A stretch of DNA of 64,000 nt from Burkholderia latens (GCF_001718795.1 NZ_CP013437.1:372001-436000); one strand, 5' to 3'. Positions 55,595 to 64,000 are shown, numbered from the stretch's first letter. Notes: generated from the letters alone by a model not told the origin. Made by a program: numbers and translations.

Positions 55595-56343
55595 GGCCTC
55601 GCTGGAACGATCAGCGCACCCTGCCCGCCATCGACGCCGAATTGCTGGCCGGTCACCCATGACGCATCGTCGCTCAACAGGAATTCCGCAAGTGCGGCAG
55701 GATCGTCGCCAGCGCCGATCCGTCCGAGCGGATTGGCGTCCGCGAGGCGCTTCGCGACCTGCGGCGCACTCGTCAGGCGCGCGGACATCGCCGACGCGAT
55801 CAGGCCCGGATGAATGCAGTTGACGCGAATTCCGCGCGCCGCGTAGGTGGCGGCAGCCGACTGCGCAAGCGCGGCCACGGCGGCTTTCGCGCTGGCAATC
55901 GCCTCATGGTTGGGAAAGCCCGCTCTCGACGCGACGCTGCCGAACAAGACCGCACTGCCCCCGGCATGAGCGGCGAGCACTGTGCGCACGAACGCGCGCA
56001 GCGCGTTCCATGCCGAGAAGTAATTCGCCGCGAACGCGTCGTGCAGTTCGGCATCCGAAGTCGAATGCATCGGCTTCACGACGATCGAGCCGACGCAATG
56101 CGCGAGCCCGTCCGGCGCGCCGAAACGCTCGACGCCTGTCGCGAGCGCACGATCGAGCGCAGCCGCGTCAGTTGCGTCGGCAGGCGCCACGACCACACGC
56201 TCGCGCGACAACGTCTCCGCAAGAGCGCCGAGACGCTCCGGGTTTCGTGCAGTGAGCAGCGTTGAAACGCCTTTGGCGTTCAGCCGACGCGCGAGCGCAC
56301 TGCCGACGGCCCCCGTTGCACCGCAGATCCACACAAACGCCAT
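55591..56343 (-). CDS. SDR-family protein lacking the catalytic Tyr
   Basis: 250 aa with a Rossmann nucleotide site FVWICGATGAVGSALARRL at residue 3, the N-x-x-S core (FGSVASRAGFPN) and the terminal VTGQQFGVDGGQG of short-chain dehydrogenases. In the YxxxK position the sequence reads HEAIASAK, so Ile replaces the active Tyr. AGGAG precedes ATG 56343. It is the first gene of the leftward run into DUF3429 and sdhCDAB. Probably binds a nucleotide but its activity is doubtful. Confidence 0.85.
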   Translation of the reverse strand: MAFVWICGATGAVGSALARRLNAKGVSTLLTARNPERLGALAETLSRERVVVAPADATDAAALDRALATGVERFGAPDGLAHCVGSIVVKPMHSTSDAELHDAFAANYFSAWNALRAFVRTVLAAHAGGSAVLFGSVASRAGFPNHEAIASAKAAVAALAQSAAATYAARGIRVNCIHPGLIASAMSARLTSAPQVAKRLADANPLGRIGAGDDPAALAEFLLSDDASWVTGQQFGVDGGQGALIVPARP

Positions 56344-56439
56344 GGCGACTCCTGTTGCGAACATGCTTCCCGTTTCGGCGATTCCGGCTCGTGCGCGACG
56401 CATGACCGGGCCGCGCACGCGCCGATCCTCACAGACTCG

Positions 56440-56603
56440 ATTCTATGCCATTTTCATGCTCAATGAAGCACTATCATGACTCATTTCTAGGACATGAATC
56501 ATGATTTTCATGGTTTCCGCCTGTGAAATGTCGGCGTTTCACGCCAGAATGGCATAAACTTTCCATGCCAAGCCGAATAATCCGCGCAATTCCTCGCATT
56601 TTT
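56440..56603. promoter_or_regulatory. Divergent control region of SDR-sdh and FAD-oxidoreductase genes
   Basis: AT-rich, with several inverted repeats: TTCATGCTCAATGAA (56453-56467), ATGACTCA (56476-56483) and CATGAATCATGATTTTCATG (56493-56512, arms CATGAA/TTCATG). ATGACTCA followed by ACATGA recurs at 48803-48823. This is the likely operator cluster for a regulator of the island. No clear -35/-10 pair was settled on. Confidence 0.5.
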
Positions 56604-57629
56604 ATGACGAAACAGATGAATTCATTTTCCGACTCATCGGCCAACATTGCGGTCATCGGCGCAGGAATCGCCGGGCTGGCCTGCGCACGCGTGCTCGCCG
56701 ATGCGGGATATCGCGTGACGGTGTACGAAAAAAGCCGCGGCGTGGGCGGACGAACGAGCACGCGCCGCGCGGATGGCTGGCAGGCCGATCATGGCGCGCA
56801 GTATTTCACCGCGCGCCATCCGGCATTCGTCGCCGAAGTAGCGCGCTGGGTCGCCGGCGGCGCGGCCGCGCCTTGGGCCGCGCGCGTTGCTTCGATCGGC
56901 TCGCTCGGCCCGCGGGAACTGCTCGCGCCCGCTCAGCGATACGTCGGCGTGCCGGGCATGACGGCTCCGGCGCGGTATCTGTCGGCGGGGATCCACACGA
57001 TGCTCGAGACGACGATTACCGAGCTGACGCGCGACGCGCAGCGCTGGCGGCTGATCTCGGCCGAGCATGGAGCGCTCCGCATGCATCACGACGCCGTGAT
57101 CGTCGCCGTGCCTGCACCGCAAGCCGTTGCGCTGCTGCGGCGCGCCGAGCCGGGTCTTGCGGTGATTGCGCAACGCACCGAGATGCGCCCGGCCTGGGCC
57201 GTGATGGCCCAGTACGGCCGCTTGCCCGATCCGGGTTTTGACGCCGCATTCGTCAATGTCGGCCCGCTCGGCTGGATCGCCCATGACACATCGAAGCCCG
57301 GGCGCTCCGGTTTGAGCACGTGGGTACTGCACGCGACCCCCGAGTGGAGTCAGGCTCATCTGGAAGCGCCGCCCGAGCAGATCACGCGCACGCTGCTGGA
57401 CGCCTTTCGCGACATCGTGGGCGCTACCGCCAACTCGGCAACCGCTCATCGCTGGCGCTATGCCGAGCTGGCGCCGACGTCCATGGCGGCGCCCGGCCGC
57501 TTTGCGTGGCGGGCGGACCCGCGCATCGGGCTATGCGGCGACTGGCTGGGCGGCGGCAAGATCGAAGGCGCATGGTTGAGCGGCGCCGGTCTCGGCCGCG
57601 CGGCGGCCGACACGCTGATCACGCACTGA
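56604..57629 (+). CDS. FAD-dependent renalase/amine-oxidase-like protein
   Basis: 341 aa. The FAD site IAVIGAGIAGLACARVLADA is near residue 14, and the family RGVGGRTSTRR near 46 and DHGAQYFTAR near 62 mark the renalase-like NAD(P)/FAD oxidoreductase group. It ends with LCGDWLGGGKIEGAWLSG. The start is uncertain: 56604 is chosen, 56616 and 56565 are also in frame and no good ribosome site was found. Common neighbour of cryptochromes. Substrate unknown. Terminated by a strong hairpin. Confidence 0.83.
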   Translation: MTKQMNSFSDSSANIAVIGAGIAGLACARVLADAGYRVTVYEKSRGVGGRTSTRRADGWQADHGAQYFTARHPAFVAEVARWVAGGAAAPWAARVASIGSLGPRELLAPAQRYVGVPGMTAPARYLSAGIHTMLETTITELTRDAQRWRLISAEHGALRMHHDAVIVAVPAPQAVALLRRAEPGLAVIAQRTEMRPAWAVMAQYGRLPDPGFDAAFVNVGPLGWIAHDTSKPGRSGLSTWVLHATPEWSQAHLEAPPEQITRTLLDAFRDIVGATANSATAHRWRYAELAPTSMAAPGRFAWRADPRIGLCGDWLGGGKIEGAWLSGAGLGRAAADTLITH

Positions 57630-57647
57630 ACGTGTGCGCCTCATGAC

Positions 57648-57671
57648 GGCGCGCCGGGCGCGCCTTCTCTT
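57648..57671 (+). terminator. Intrinsic terminator after the FAD oxidoreductase
   Basis: GGCGCGC (57648-57654), loop CGG, GCGCGCC (57658-57664), then TTCTCTT (57665-57671): a 7-bp GC stem and a T-rich tail, 18 bases after the stop. Confidence 0.7.
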
Positions 57672-57730
57672 GCCGGAGAAAGCCGCAGCGCTCGCGGGCA
57701 GCCTTGCCGTTCGGGAAACCCGGACGCACG

Positions 57731-57753
57731 GCGGCCGGCGGCCGGCGGCCGGC
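57731..57753. repeat. Short tandem repeat of GGCCGGC
   Basis: About three tandem copies of the 7-mer GGCCGGC in the convergent gap between the FAD oxidoreductase and the cryptochrome gene. Nothing else was seen in this 242-base gap beyond the terminator. Confidence 0.6.
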
Positions 57754-57871
57754 AGAATCGCACGAGCGCGCGGCGACGCAAACCATTCGCGAGCCAAAAC
57801 GGATCGCGCACTCGCAACGCATCACCATCGCATCCGCCGTTCTCAACGGCATCGGCCGAATACGCGAAGAC

Positions 57872-59401
57872 CTACAGCGACTCGATATTCCGCACGATGC
57901 CATCCGCCTGCATCCGAATCGCGTCGAGTGCGTCGGCATCGAAACGTGCGAGCTGCCGATAGACCATCGCAAGCCGATGGTTGTGTTGCAGGGCGTCGCG
58001 GTGCCGGGCGAAAAAATCCCAGTACAACGCGTTGAACGGGCACGCACGCGCACCGGTTCGGGCATTGCGGTCGTACGCACAGCCCTTGCAGTAATTGCTC
58101 ATCCGATGAATGTACGCGGCGCTGGAAACGTACGGTTTGGTTGCCATCGCGCCGCCGTCCGCGTATTGGCTCATGCCGAGCGTATTCGGCATCTCGACCC
58201 ATTCGAATGCGTCGATATAGACGCCGAGATACCACTCGTGCACCGCGTGCGGATCCAGCCCGGCCAGCAGCGCAAAGTTGCCGATCACCATCAACCGCTG
58301 GATATGGTGCGCATGCGCGTCTTCGAGCGACTGCCGCAACGCATGCGCCATGCAGCCCATTCGCGTGCGCCCGTTCCAGAACCACTGCGGCAACGGACGG
58401 CGATGACCGAACGCATTGCTCGTTTCATAGCCTGGCATGCGCGCCCAGTACACTCCGCGCACGAACTCGCGCCAGCCCAGGATCTGCCGGATGAACCCTT
58501 CGACCGCGGCAAGCGGCGCCGCACCGGTCCGATACGCATGCTCGGCGCGCGCGACGACTTCGCGCGGATTCAACATCTTCACATTGAGCGCAAACGACAG
58601 CATCGAGTGGAACAGGCGCCGCGCACTTGTGTGCATCGCGTCCTGGAACTGCCCGAACGACGGCAGTGCGTGCTCGATAAATGCGTCGAGGCACGCGAGC
58701 GCCTCGACGCGATCGACGGGCCAGCGGAAGTCGCCGGCCGACGGCTCCCCGAAGCTGCGCACGCCCGCCGCCACGATACGATCCCACAGCGCGCGATGAT
58801 CGTGATGCGGCCGCCAGTCGCTTGGCTCAGCGGGTGTGCCGGACCACGCGTCGCGGTTTTCGGCGTCGTAGTTCCACTGCCCGCCTGCCGGCCGCCCGTG
58901 TCCGTCGAGCAATACGCGATGCCGCACGCGCATGCTTCGGTAAAAGCGATCCATGACCCACGCGCGGCCCGTTCCGAGCACACGTCCCACCTCGTCGCGC
59001 GTCGTGTAGAAATGCGCGGTATCGACCGCGCGAACCGGCACGCTGGCCACGGCCGCATACTCGCTCAGTTGCCGGTCGACGCGCCATTCGTCCGGCAGCA
59101 GGTACTCGATGCGCGCGGCGCCGTGAAGCGCGGCAACACTGTCCAGGTTGGCCGGAATGGCCTGACGATTGAACGGATCGTCGATCTCGATGTAGTGCAC
59201 ATGATGACCCGCGTCGCGCAACAGCGTCGCAAAGCGGCGCATCGCCGCAAAGATCGCAATCAGCTTCTGCGCGTGATGAAGCGTGTAGTCGGTCTCCTGC
59301 CGAACTTCCATCAGCACGTACAACGTGTCGGCCCGGACATCGGCAAACCACGGATGAGTCCAGTCCAGCTGATCGCCGAGGACAAGCCTTAAAGTCTTCA
59401 T
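57872..59401 (-). CDS. Fe-S bacterial cryptochrome/photolyase (CryB/PhrB class)
   Basis: 509 aa. Begins MKTLRLVLGDQLDWTHPWFA, the DUF5/cryptochrome-photolyase-related N-terminus. The C-terminal FAD domain holds GWREFVRGVYWARMPGY near residue 315 and QRLMVIGNFALLAG near 365. Four Cys placed as in the 4Fe-4S class are seen at MGCMAH, YCKGCAYD and ACPFNALYWDF. It repairs (6-4) or other lesions or senses light. The start at 59401 is set by the conserved N-terminus, and the ORF is open further upstream. Confidence 0.9.
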   Translation of the reverse strand: MKTLRLVLGDQLDWTHPWFADVRADTLYVLMEVRQETDYTLHHAQKLIAIFAAMRRFATLLRDAGHHVHYIEIDDPFNRQAIPANLDSVAALHGAARIEYLLPDEWRVDRQLSEYAAVASVPVRAVDTAHFYTTRDEVGRVLGTGRAWVMDRFYRSMRVRHRVLLDGHGRPAGGQWNYDAENRDAWSGTPAEPSDWRPHHDHRALWDRIVAAGVRSFGEPSAGDFRWPVDRVEALACLDAFIEHALPSFGQFQDAMHTSARRLFHSMLSFALNVKMLNPREVVARAEHAYRTGAAPLAAVEGFIRQILGWREFVRGVYWARMPGYETSNAFGHRRPLPQWFWNGRTRMGCMAHALRQSLEDAHAHHIQRLMVIGNFALLAGLDPHAVHEWYLGVYIDAFEWVEMPNTLGMSQYADGGAMATKPYVSSAAYIHRMSNYCKGCAYDRNARTGARACPFNALYWDFFARHRDALQHNHRLAMVYRQLARFDADALDAIRMQADGIVRNIESL

Positions 59402-59655
59402 GGGACGCTCCGCCATGGATGTTCCGTTTCGGGGGCGGCCGGGATGGCCATATCGCTGGCGCGCGGGACGCCGCACGCGGTAATCCGTCGACGCATCAGC
59501 GCATCGGCGCTGCGTGCGCGCCTTGCGCGCCGCGGCATCGCGCGCACCATGCTGCACCGGCAGTTGGGGCTCTGCCGCTTCACCGCACCGCGGCGGGGTG
59601 CAGCATTCCAGCCACATCCCGCTTCGCGAAACACCTCCCGGACGACATTTCCGCA

Positions 59656-59702
59656 CATTGAATCGCCTTCCTGCTTCATATTTAATCCAGACTGCGTACA
59701 AT
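59656..59702 (+). promoter_or_regulatory. Promoter of the LitR-type regulator
   Basis: CATTGAATCG (59656-59665) and TACAAT (59697-59702), spaced 31 bases as at 49021-49067. The weak -35 (CTTCAT, 17 bases from TACAAT) fits an activated or autoregulated promoter. It is divergent from the cryptochrome gene, whose start lies 255 bases to the left of this block. Confidence 0.6.
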
Positions 59703-59739
59703 TCTGAGACAACCTTCCGTCGACTTCAGGAGAACAACG

Positions 59740-60711
59740 ATGCCCCCTCGCAAGGATCGCGACACGCCTCACCGCTATCGCAGCGGGGAAGCCGCGCGCC
59801 TGGCGCGCATGCCAGCAGCCACGCTGAGGATCTGGGAGCGGCGCTACGGCGTGGTTGCGCCGCCCAAAACGCCATCCGGGCAACGGTTGTACTCTGACGA
59901 CGACGTCCAGCGCATTCGCCTGCTGAAGGCGCTCGTGAACCAGGGCCACGCGATCGGCACGATTGCCACGCTGAGCCGCGAGGAGCTCGAGGCGATGTCG
60001 CTCACGAGCACGCACGGCCCCGCGCTGCCCGAAAAAGGCGTGAGCCTCGCGGTCGTCGGCGCGTTGCCGATCTCCGAATCGGCGATCGAGCGAATGGGCC
60101 TCCGGATCGCCATGCAGCTCGACTCGATTGACGACGCGAGCGAACACGCGGGTGAAGCTGCGGATGCGCTGATCGCAACGACCACGTCGCTCCACGAAGA
60201 TGTCGTGTCGCAGCTCGCGACCGCCGCGCAAAAGCTCAATGCGCAGGCCGTCGCCGTCGTGTATGCATTCGGCACCGCGGAGGCAATCGAGCTGGCGCGG
60301 CTGTCGGGGTTCGAGCTGTTCCGCTCGACGGAAGGTCAGACCAATCCTGCGTCCATCATCTCCAAACTCGCGCAAGCGGTCGTCAAGGCACGCCAGTCCA
60401 ACGATGCCGATCGCGGGCTGTGGCTGCGCACGCGGCGTCGCTTCGACGAGACGACGCTCGCGTCGCTCAGCGGCCTGTCCACCACCGTCAAGTGCGAGTG
60501 CCCGCGTCACTTGTCCGAACTGATCATGCAGCTCAGCGCGTTCGAGCGATACAGCGACGAATGCGTATCGCGCTCGCCCGCCGATGCGCTGCTGCACCGC
60601 CATCTCGGAGACGCGGCGAACCGGGCAGCCGAATTGCTCGAGACCGCACTTGCCGTGATCCTGCGCGAAGAGGGACTGGGCGGAACGACGCCGGACCTGA
60701 AAGCGCAGTAG
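59740..60711 (+). CDS. MerR-family light-response regulator (LitR/CarH-like)
   Basis: 323 aa. The MerR helix-turn-helix is intact (YRSGEAARLARMPAATLRIW followed by ERRYGV, residues 12-38; DVQRIRLLKALVNQGHAIG). A C-terminal B12-binding-like fold follows, but the DxHxxG cobalamin motif is not seen, so it belongs to the LitR branch that does not use cobalamin directly. CECPRHLSELIMQLSAFERY near residue 250 is conserved in the group. ATG 59740 has AGGAG nine bases upstream. Likely controls the photolyase/lipid island. Its light sensor, often a LOV protein, is not in the window. Confidence 0.87.
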   Translation: MPPRKDRDTPHRYRSGEAARLARMPAATLRIWERRYGVVAPPKTPSGQRLYSDDDVQRIRLLKALVNQGHAIGTIATLSREELEAMSLTSTHGPALPEKGVSLAVVGALPISESAIERMGLRIAMQLDSIDDASEHAGEAADALIATTTSLHEDVVSQLATAAQKLNAQAVAVVYAFGTAEAIELARLSGFELFRSTEGQTNPASIISKLAQAVVKARQSNDADRGLWLRTRRRFDETTLASLSGLSTTVKCECPRHLSELIMQLSAFERYSDECVSRSPADALLHRHLGDAANRAAELLETALAVILREEGLGGTTPDLKAQ

Positions 60712-60890
60712 CGCACGCAGCTCCGCCCGCCAGGCGGGCCGCACGTTGCACGCGCCGGCCACGGCGTCGCGTGCGAGGTGCGAATGACGGGCGTGGCCGT
60801 GTCGCGGTTCGCTCACGGCCGACTGCCCGCCTGAACCGCAAGCCAGCGTTGAGCAACGGGATGCACGTGCAACGCACGCTGCCCCGTCGA

Positions 60891-61850
60891 TCACCGCAGC
60901 GACACGGCCGACCGCGCGGCCGCGCCCGATGCCGACACCAGCCCGCTCGCGGCTCCGGCGTGCGACGCCTGCGCGACGCGGCGCACAAACGCGGACAGAT
61001 CGTCAAGCACCGGCGCTCTTCCGCGCAACGGCGCGCCCAGCACACCGACGATCGTCGCATGGCCGAGGTTCGCGTAACGCATGACCGCGACCGCGTCACC
61101 CGCGCTCTGCAACGCGCGCGCAAAGCGGTACGTGTTGCCGGGCTCCACCACCATGTCGTTCTCCGCAACGGCGAGCCACATCGGCGGCTCGGCGCCCTCG
61201 ATGTATCGGATCGGCTGGCTCGCCGCGCGCACTTCCGCCGGGAAGACCCGTTCGAGCATGGCATCGTGCAGCGGCAGGAAGTCATACGCGCCGGCCAGCC
61301 CGATCACGCCCGCAATGTCACGCTTGTGCATCTGCCGGGCAGCCAGATAGCGACCGTCGGTCGCAAGCAAGGCGGCTATCTGTGCGCCCGCCGAATGCCC
61401 CATCAGAATCAGGCGACGCGGATCGCCACCGAACGCGCTTGCGTGCGCGCGCGCCCACGCCACCGCTTGCGCGGCGTCGTCGACGAAACCGGGAAAGGTG
61501 GTCGCCGGATACGTGCGGTAGTCGGGCAGCACCGCAACGAAGCCTCTTGAGGCCAGGGCCTCGCCCACGAACAGATAGTCCTTGCGCTCACCGGACTGCC
61601 AGCTTCCGCCGTAAAAGAACACAACGACCGGGACGCCCGCATCCGAATCGGCCGGCCAGTCGTCCATGACTCGCGTCGGCACATACACGTCGAGCACGTG
61701 GCGCTCGCCGGAACCGTACGGAATATCCGCGAACAGGCTGAACGTGTATCGCGGCGACAGCGCGTTCAGGAGCCGCGCCGGCCTGCACGCGGCGAGCAGG
61801 CCGACCGCGAGCAGGATCGTCAGCACGGCCAGTCCCACTTTGACGTTCAT
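60891..61850 (-). CDS. Alpha/beta hydrolase lipoprotein (esterase-like)
   Basis: 319 aa. Lipobox LLAAC near residue 22. The alpha/beta-hydrolase core has the oxyanion region VVVFFYGGSWQSGERKDY near 75, nucleophile elbow LMGHSAGAQIAALL near 150, and the catalytic Asp (AENDMVV) and His (NLGHATIVG) near 230 and 262. GGAG precedes ATG 61850. Carboxylesterase-type activity is likely, with an unknown substrate. Convergent with the LitR gene across 179 bases that show only a small hairpin. Confidence 0.85.
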   Translation of the reverse strand: MNVKVGLAVLTILLAVGLLAACRPARLLNALSPRYTFSLFADIPYGSGERHVLDVYVPTRVMDDWPADSDAGVPVVVFFYGGSWQSGERKDYLFVGEALASRGFVAVLPDYRTYPATTFPGFVDDAAQAVAWARAHASAFGGDPRRLILMGHSAGAQIAALLATDGRYLAARQMHKRDIAGVIGLAGAYDFLPLHDAMLERVFPAEVRAASQPIRYIEGAEPPMWLAVAENDMVVEPGNTYRFARALQSAGDAVAVMRYANLGHATIVGVLGAPLRGRAPVLDDLSAFVRRVAQASHAGAASGLVSASGAAARSAVSLR

Positions 61851-62365
61851 TCAAATCTCCGTAACGGAAGATTCCGGCCCCCACATGGCGCCTGACACGG
61901 GAGTTACGGCCCGCGCGCACAAGCGGATGCATGCGGCGCGCGACAGCGGGCAGCCGCCCTGGCGATGCTGCGATCGAATGCTCATCGTCAGCGTGCCGAC
62001 CCGCTCGGGCCGCCGGCCGTCCGGACCCGCGGCGTGCGCGAATCCCGGCCAGTCGACTCCGAGCGCGTGCGGATCTTTTTTTCCCAATGGTGCATCCGGA
62101 CGCAATGCGGCGTCGTAAGAGTAAAACGACACGAAAATCGATCCCGCATGCCGACAATCGCTCCCTGCAAAGCCATCATCCGCCAACGGAACCGCTCGTC
62201 TGACGATATCGGGGCCGTGTACGGTGGGCGCATTAGCTGCGACCGTTCCGCGGCGGCGACATCCGCGTGGCGGCCGGGCCTGTGTCGCTCGTTGTCGAGC
62301 GCGCCGGCACGCTTTGGCCGGCGCACGCGATGTGGCGCGTACGCCGTTACGCATCCCGCGCGATC
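61851..62365. other. Intergenic region before the DUF2878-photolyase pair
   Basis: About 515 bases between divergent genes. No gene with a recognisable domain. It should hold the promoters of the hydrolase and of DUF2878-phr. No copy of the CATTGAATCG/TACAAT promoter was found here. Confidence 0.4.
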
Positions 62366-62980
62366 ATGACAAGTGTCCGAAATCGAGCAACGCCGCGCAC
62401 GCCCGCGCTGAATGCTCGCACGTGCGTCTATCTCGCGACGACCCAGATCGGGTGGCTCCTGTGCGTGATGACGGCTGCATCGCACCGCGCCGCGTGGGGC
62501 GTCGCCTATGCGCTGACGGCAACGGCCGGCCACCTGCTGTTCGCCCGCCGGCCGTCGAGCGAAGCGCGCCTCGTCGTTACGGTGACGGTGACCGGATGGT
62601 TATGGGACAGCGCCGTTGCGCATTCCGGCCTGCTCGACTACCCGAACGGCGTGTTGCTCAACGGCACGGCGCCGTATTGGCTCGCGGCGCTGTGGGCGCT
62701 GTTCGCGATTCAGCTCAACACGCTGTTGCGCTGGCTCCGGGGGCGGCCGATCATTGCGGCGCTCGTCGGCGCATGCGCCGGTCCGGCGTCCTTTCGGGCG
62801 GGTGCGGCGCTCGGCGCCGTTCATTTCGACGCGCCGGCTGCGGCGCTCCTCGTGATCGCAACCGGCTGGGCGTGCATCTTGCCGGCCTCGGTCGCGCTCG
62901 GCAGCCATTGGGACGGAATAACGCCCCGTTCTGCGCCGATAGGCGGAAACGAAGGCATGCAGGACGGCCGCGCCCGATAA
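62366..62980 (+). CDS. DUF2878 membrane protein
   Basis: 204 aa with about six helices. TQIGWLLCVMTAASHRAAWG near residue 25, TGWLWDSAVAHSGLLDYPNG near 78 and APYWLAALWALFAIQLNTLL near 100 match the DUF2878 family. The family often sits in photolyase-lipid clusters. Start 62366 is tentative, since the frame is open upstream. It lies 91 bases before the photolyase. Confidence 0.82.
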   Translation: MTSVRNRATPRTPALNARTCVYLATTQIGWLLCVMTAASHRAAWGVAYALTATAGHLLFARRPSSEARLVVTVTVTGWLWDSAVAHSGLLDYPNGVLLNGTAPYWLAALWALFAIQLNTLLRWLRGRPIIAALVGACAGPASFRAGAALGAVHFDAPAAALLVIATGWACILPASVALGSHWDGITPRSAPIGGNEGMQDGRAR

Positions 62981-63071
62981 CCGCGTCGAATGAATCGAAC
63001 CACAAGCATTTCGTGCCCGCGCCGCCTGCGGTCACCCTCACGTCCCTCTTGCCACTTCTCACGTAACCCAC

Positions 63072-64000
63072 ATGACAAGCTCCGAATTGCCGTATGAATC
63101 CCGCCCCGTCGTCGTATGGTTTCGCGACGACCAGCGGCTCGGCGACAATCCCGCACTGTGTCACGCGGTCGCCAGCGGCCATCCCGTCGTCTGCGTGTAC
63201 GTGCACGACCCTGCCCCGTCGATTCGCCGCCCGATGGGCGGTGCGCAACGGTGGTGGCTGCACGAATCGCTGGGCAAACTCGATGACGCGCTTTCCGCGC
63301 TAGGCGGCTCGCTGATCGTGTTGCGCGGCGACGAACATGAAGCCATCCGCGACTTCGCGGTCGGGATCGGGGCCGCCAAGGTTGTATGGAATCGTCGTTA
63401 CTCGAAAGCGCAAACCGGAACGGACGCGTCGATCAAACAGGACCTGGTCGGCCGCGGAATCGCTGTATCGACCTTCAATGGCCATCTGCTGCACGAGCCT
63501 TGGACGGTGCTGACGCGCGAAGGATTGCCGTACCAGGTATTCAGTGCGTACTGGAGAGCCGCATGTCGCGATGATCTTTCCCCGCCGCCGCCGCTGCCGG
63601 CACCCTCGCGGATTGCGTTTTTTCCGGTTCCGCACAACGTCACGCCGCATGTTTGCACGCTTCGCGCGCTCGGGCTCCAGCCGACGTCGCCCGACTGGGC
63701 GAGCGGCCTGCGTCTGACCTGGCGCTGCGGCGAGGAAGCCGCCCGGCAGCGACTGGACGCGTTCCTGGAGCACTCGCTGCGCGACTATGCCGACATGCGC
63801 GATTTGCCGGCCGCGCATGCAACCAGCAGGCTCTCGCCGTATCTTCGCTTCGGCAACATATCGGTTCGGCAGGTGTGGTATGCGGCATCGTCGGCGGCAA
63901 GCGCGATGCAACGCACACGCAAGGCGGATCTTGGCGATCCGCAAAGCGGGCCGTTGAACAAATTCCTCAGCGAAATCGGCTGGCGGGAATTTTCGTATCA
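63072..64000 (+). CDS. phrB: Deoxyribodipyrimidine photolyase, class I (C-terminus beyond window)
   Basis: About 309 residues are in the window. The N-terminal antenna domain VVVWFRDDQRLGDNPALCHA is near residue 13. The start of the FAD domain is recognised by TSRLSPYLRFGNISVRQVWY near 255 and LNKFLSEIGWREFSY at the edge, where substrate and FAD residues begin. It uses blue light to split cyclobutane pyrimidine dimers. The antenna is probably a folate, which fits the FolE in the same island. Full length is expected to be about 480 aa. Confidence 0.94.
   Translation, partial: MTSSELPYESRPVVVWFRDDQRLGDNPALCHAVASGHPVVCVYVHDPAPSIRRPMGGAQRWWLHESLGKLDDALSALGGSLIVLRGDEHEAIRDFAVGIGAAKVVWNRRYSKAQTGTDASIKQDLVGRGIAVSTFNGHLLHEPWTVLTREGLPYQVFSAYWRAACRDDLSPPPPLPAPSRIAFFPVPHNVTPHVCTLRALGLQPTSPDWASGLRLTWRCGEEAARQRLDAFLEHSLRDYADMRDLPAAHATSRLSPYLRFGNISVRQVWYAASSAASAMQRTRKADLGDPQSGPLNKFLSEIGWREFSY

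Noticed and set aside
60725..60739. GCCCGCCAGGCGGGC hairpin after the LitR gene
   Set aside because: Short stem and no T-run. Such pairs are common at this GC content, so it was not listed as a terminator.
1..64000. tRNA or rRNA genes, CRISPR arrays, insertion sequences, phage integration sites
   Set aside because: No cloverleaf-like or rRNA-like sequence, regular spaced repeats, transposase or integrase frames or flanking direct repeats were recognised.

Overview
The window is GC-rich (about 67% by eye), densely coded and full of ATGA start/stop overlaps. Its gene families are those of a Burkholderia-type betaproteobacterium, probably a secondary chromosome. That assignment is a judgement from gene content and protein style, not from a database match. 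No rRNA, tRNA, CRISPR, prophage or insertion sequence was found.

Layout. (1) 1-7857: a nitrogen-scavenging locus for guanidine or urea. Allophanate hydrolase (cut by the window edge), a biotin-dependent carboxylase and two urea-carboxylase-associated proteins run leftward, and a periplasmic binding protein runs rightward. Each arm has its own guanidine-I (ykkC) riboswitch, and each riboswitch is preceded by a sigma-54-like -24/-12 element. (2) 8004-25427: two paralogous TetR repressors, each facing a divergent promoter of almost identical design. The first faces an RND efflux triad followed by pqiABC. The second faces an aromatic-catabolism operon (flavin monooxygenase, extradiol dioxygenase, FAH hydrolase, acyl-CoA ligase). 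An OmpW porin follows. (3) 26449-36997: a third TetR, an OmpR-type response regulator, a hybrid histidine kinase, then a tightly packed run of cyanide-insensitive cytochrome bd oxidase (cioAB), lactate oxidation (lutABC) and a FUSC exporter. (4) 37102-40234: a second, leftward pqiABC set.

(5) 40938-64000: a light/photo-oxidative-stress island. It holds two lipocalins, a DUF1295 reductase-like membrane protein, two CFA-like methyltransferases, two FAD amine-oxidase-like proteins, DUF1365, a chalcone-isomerase-like protein, DUF2256, FolE, an ECF sigma factor, a LitR-type MerR regulator with a degenerate duplicate, an Fe-S cryptochrome/photolyase, DUF2878 and a class I photolyase cut by the right edge. 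A complete sdhCDAB (succinate dehydrogenase) lies inside this island and appears to be transcribed behind an SDR gene and a DUF3429 gene of the island.

How the genes work together. Guanidine would be carboxylated, deiminated and hydrolysed to CO2 and ammonia under nitrogen and guanidine control. Lactate electrons from LutABC can enter the quinone pool that CioAB reoxidises. The island combines pterin supply, photolyases, a light-type regulator and membrane-lipid-modifying enzymes. Start sites were chosen from Shine-Dalgarno sequences and overlaps with neighbours. Functional names rest on motif and family recognition by reading, not on searches.
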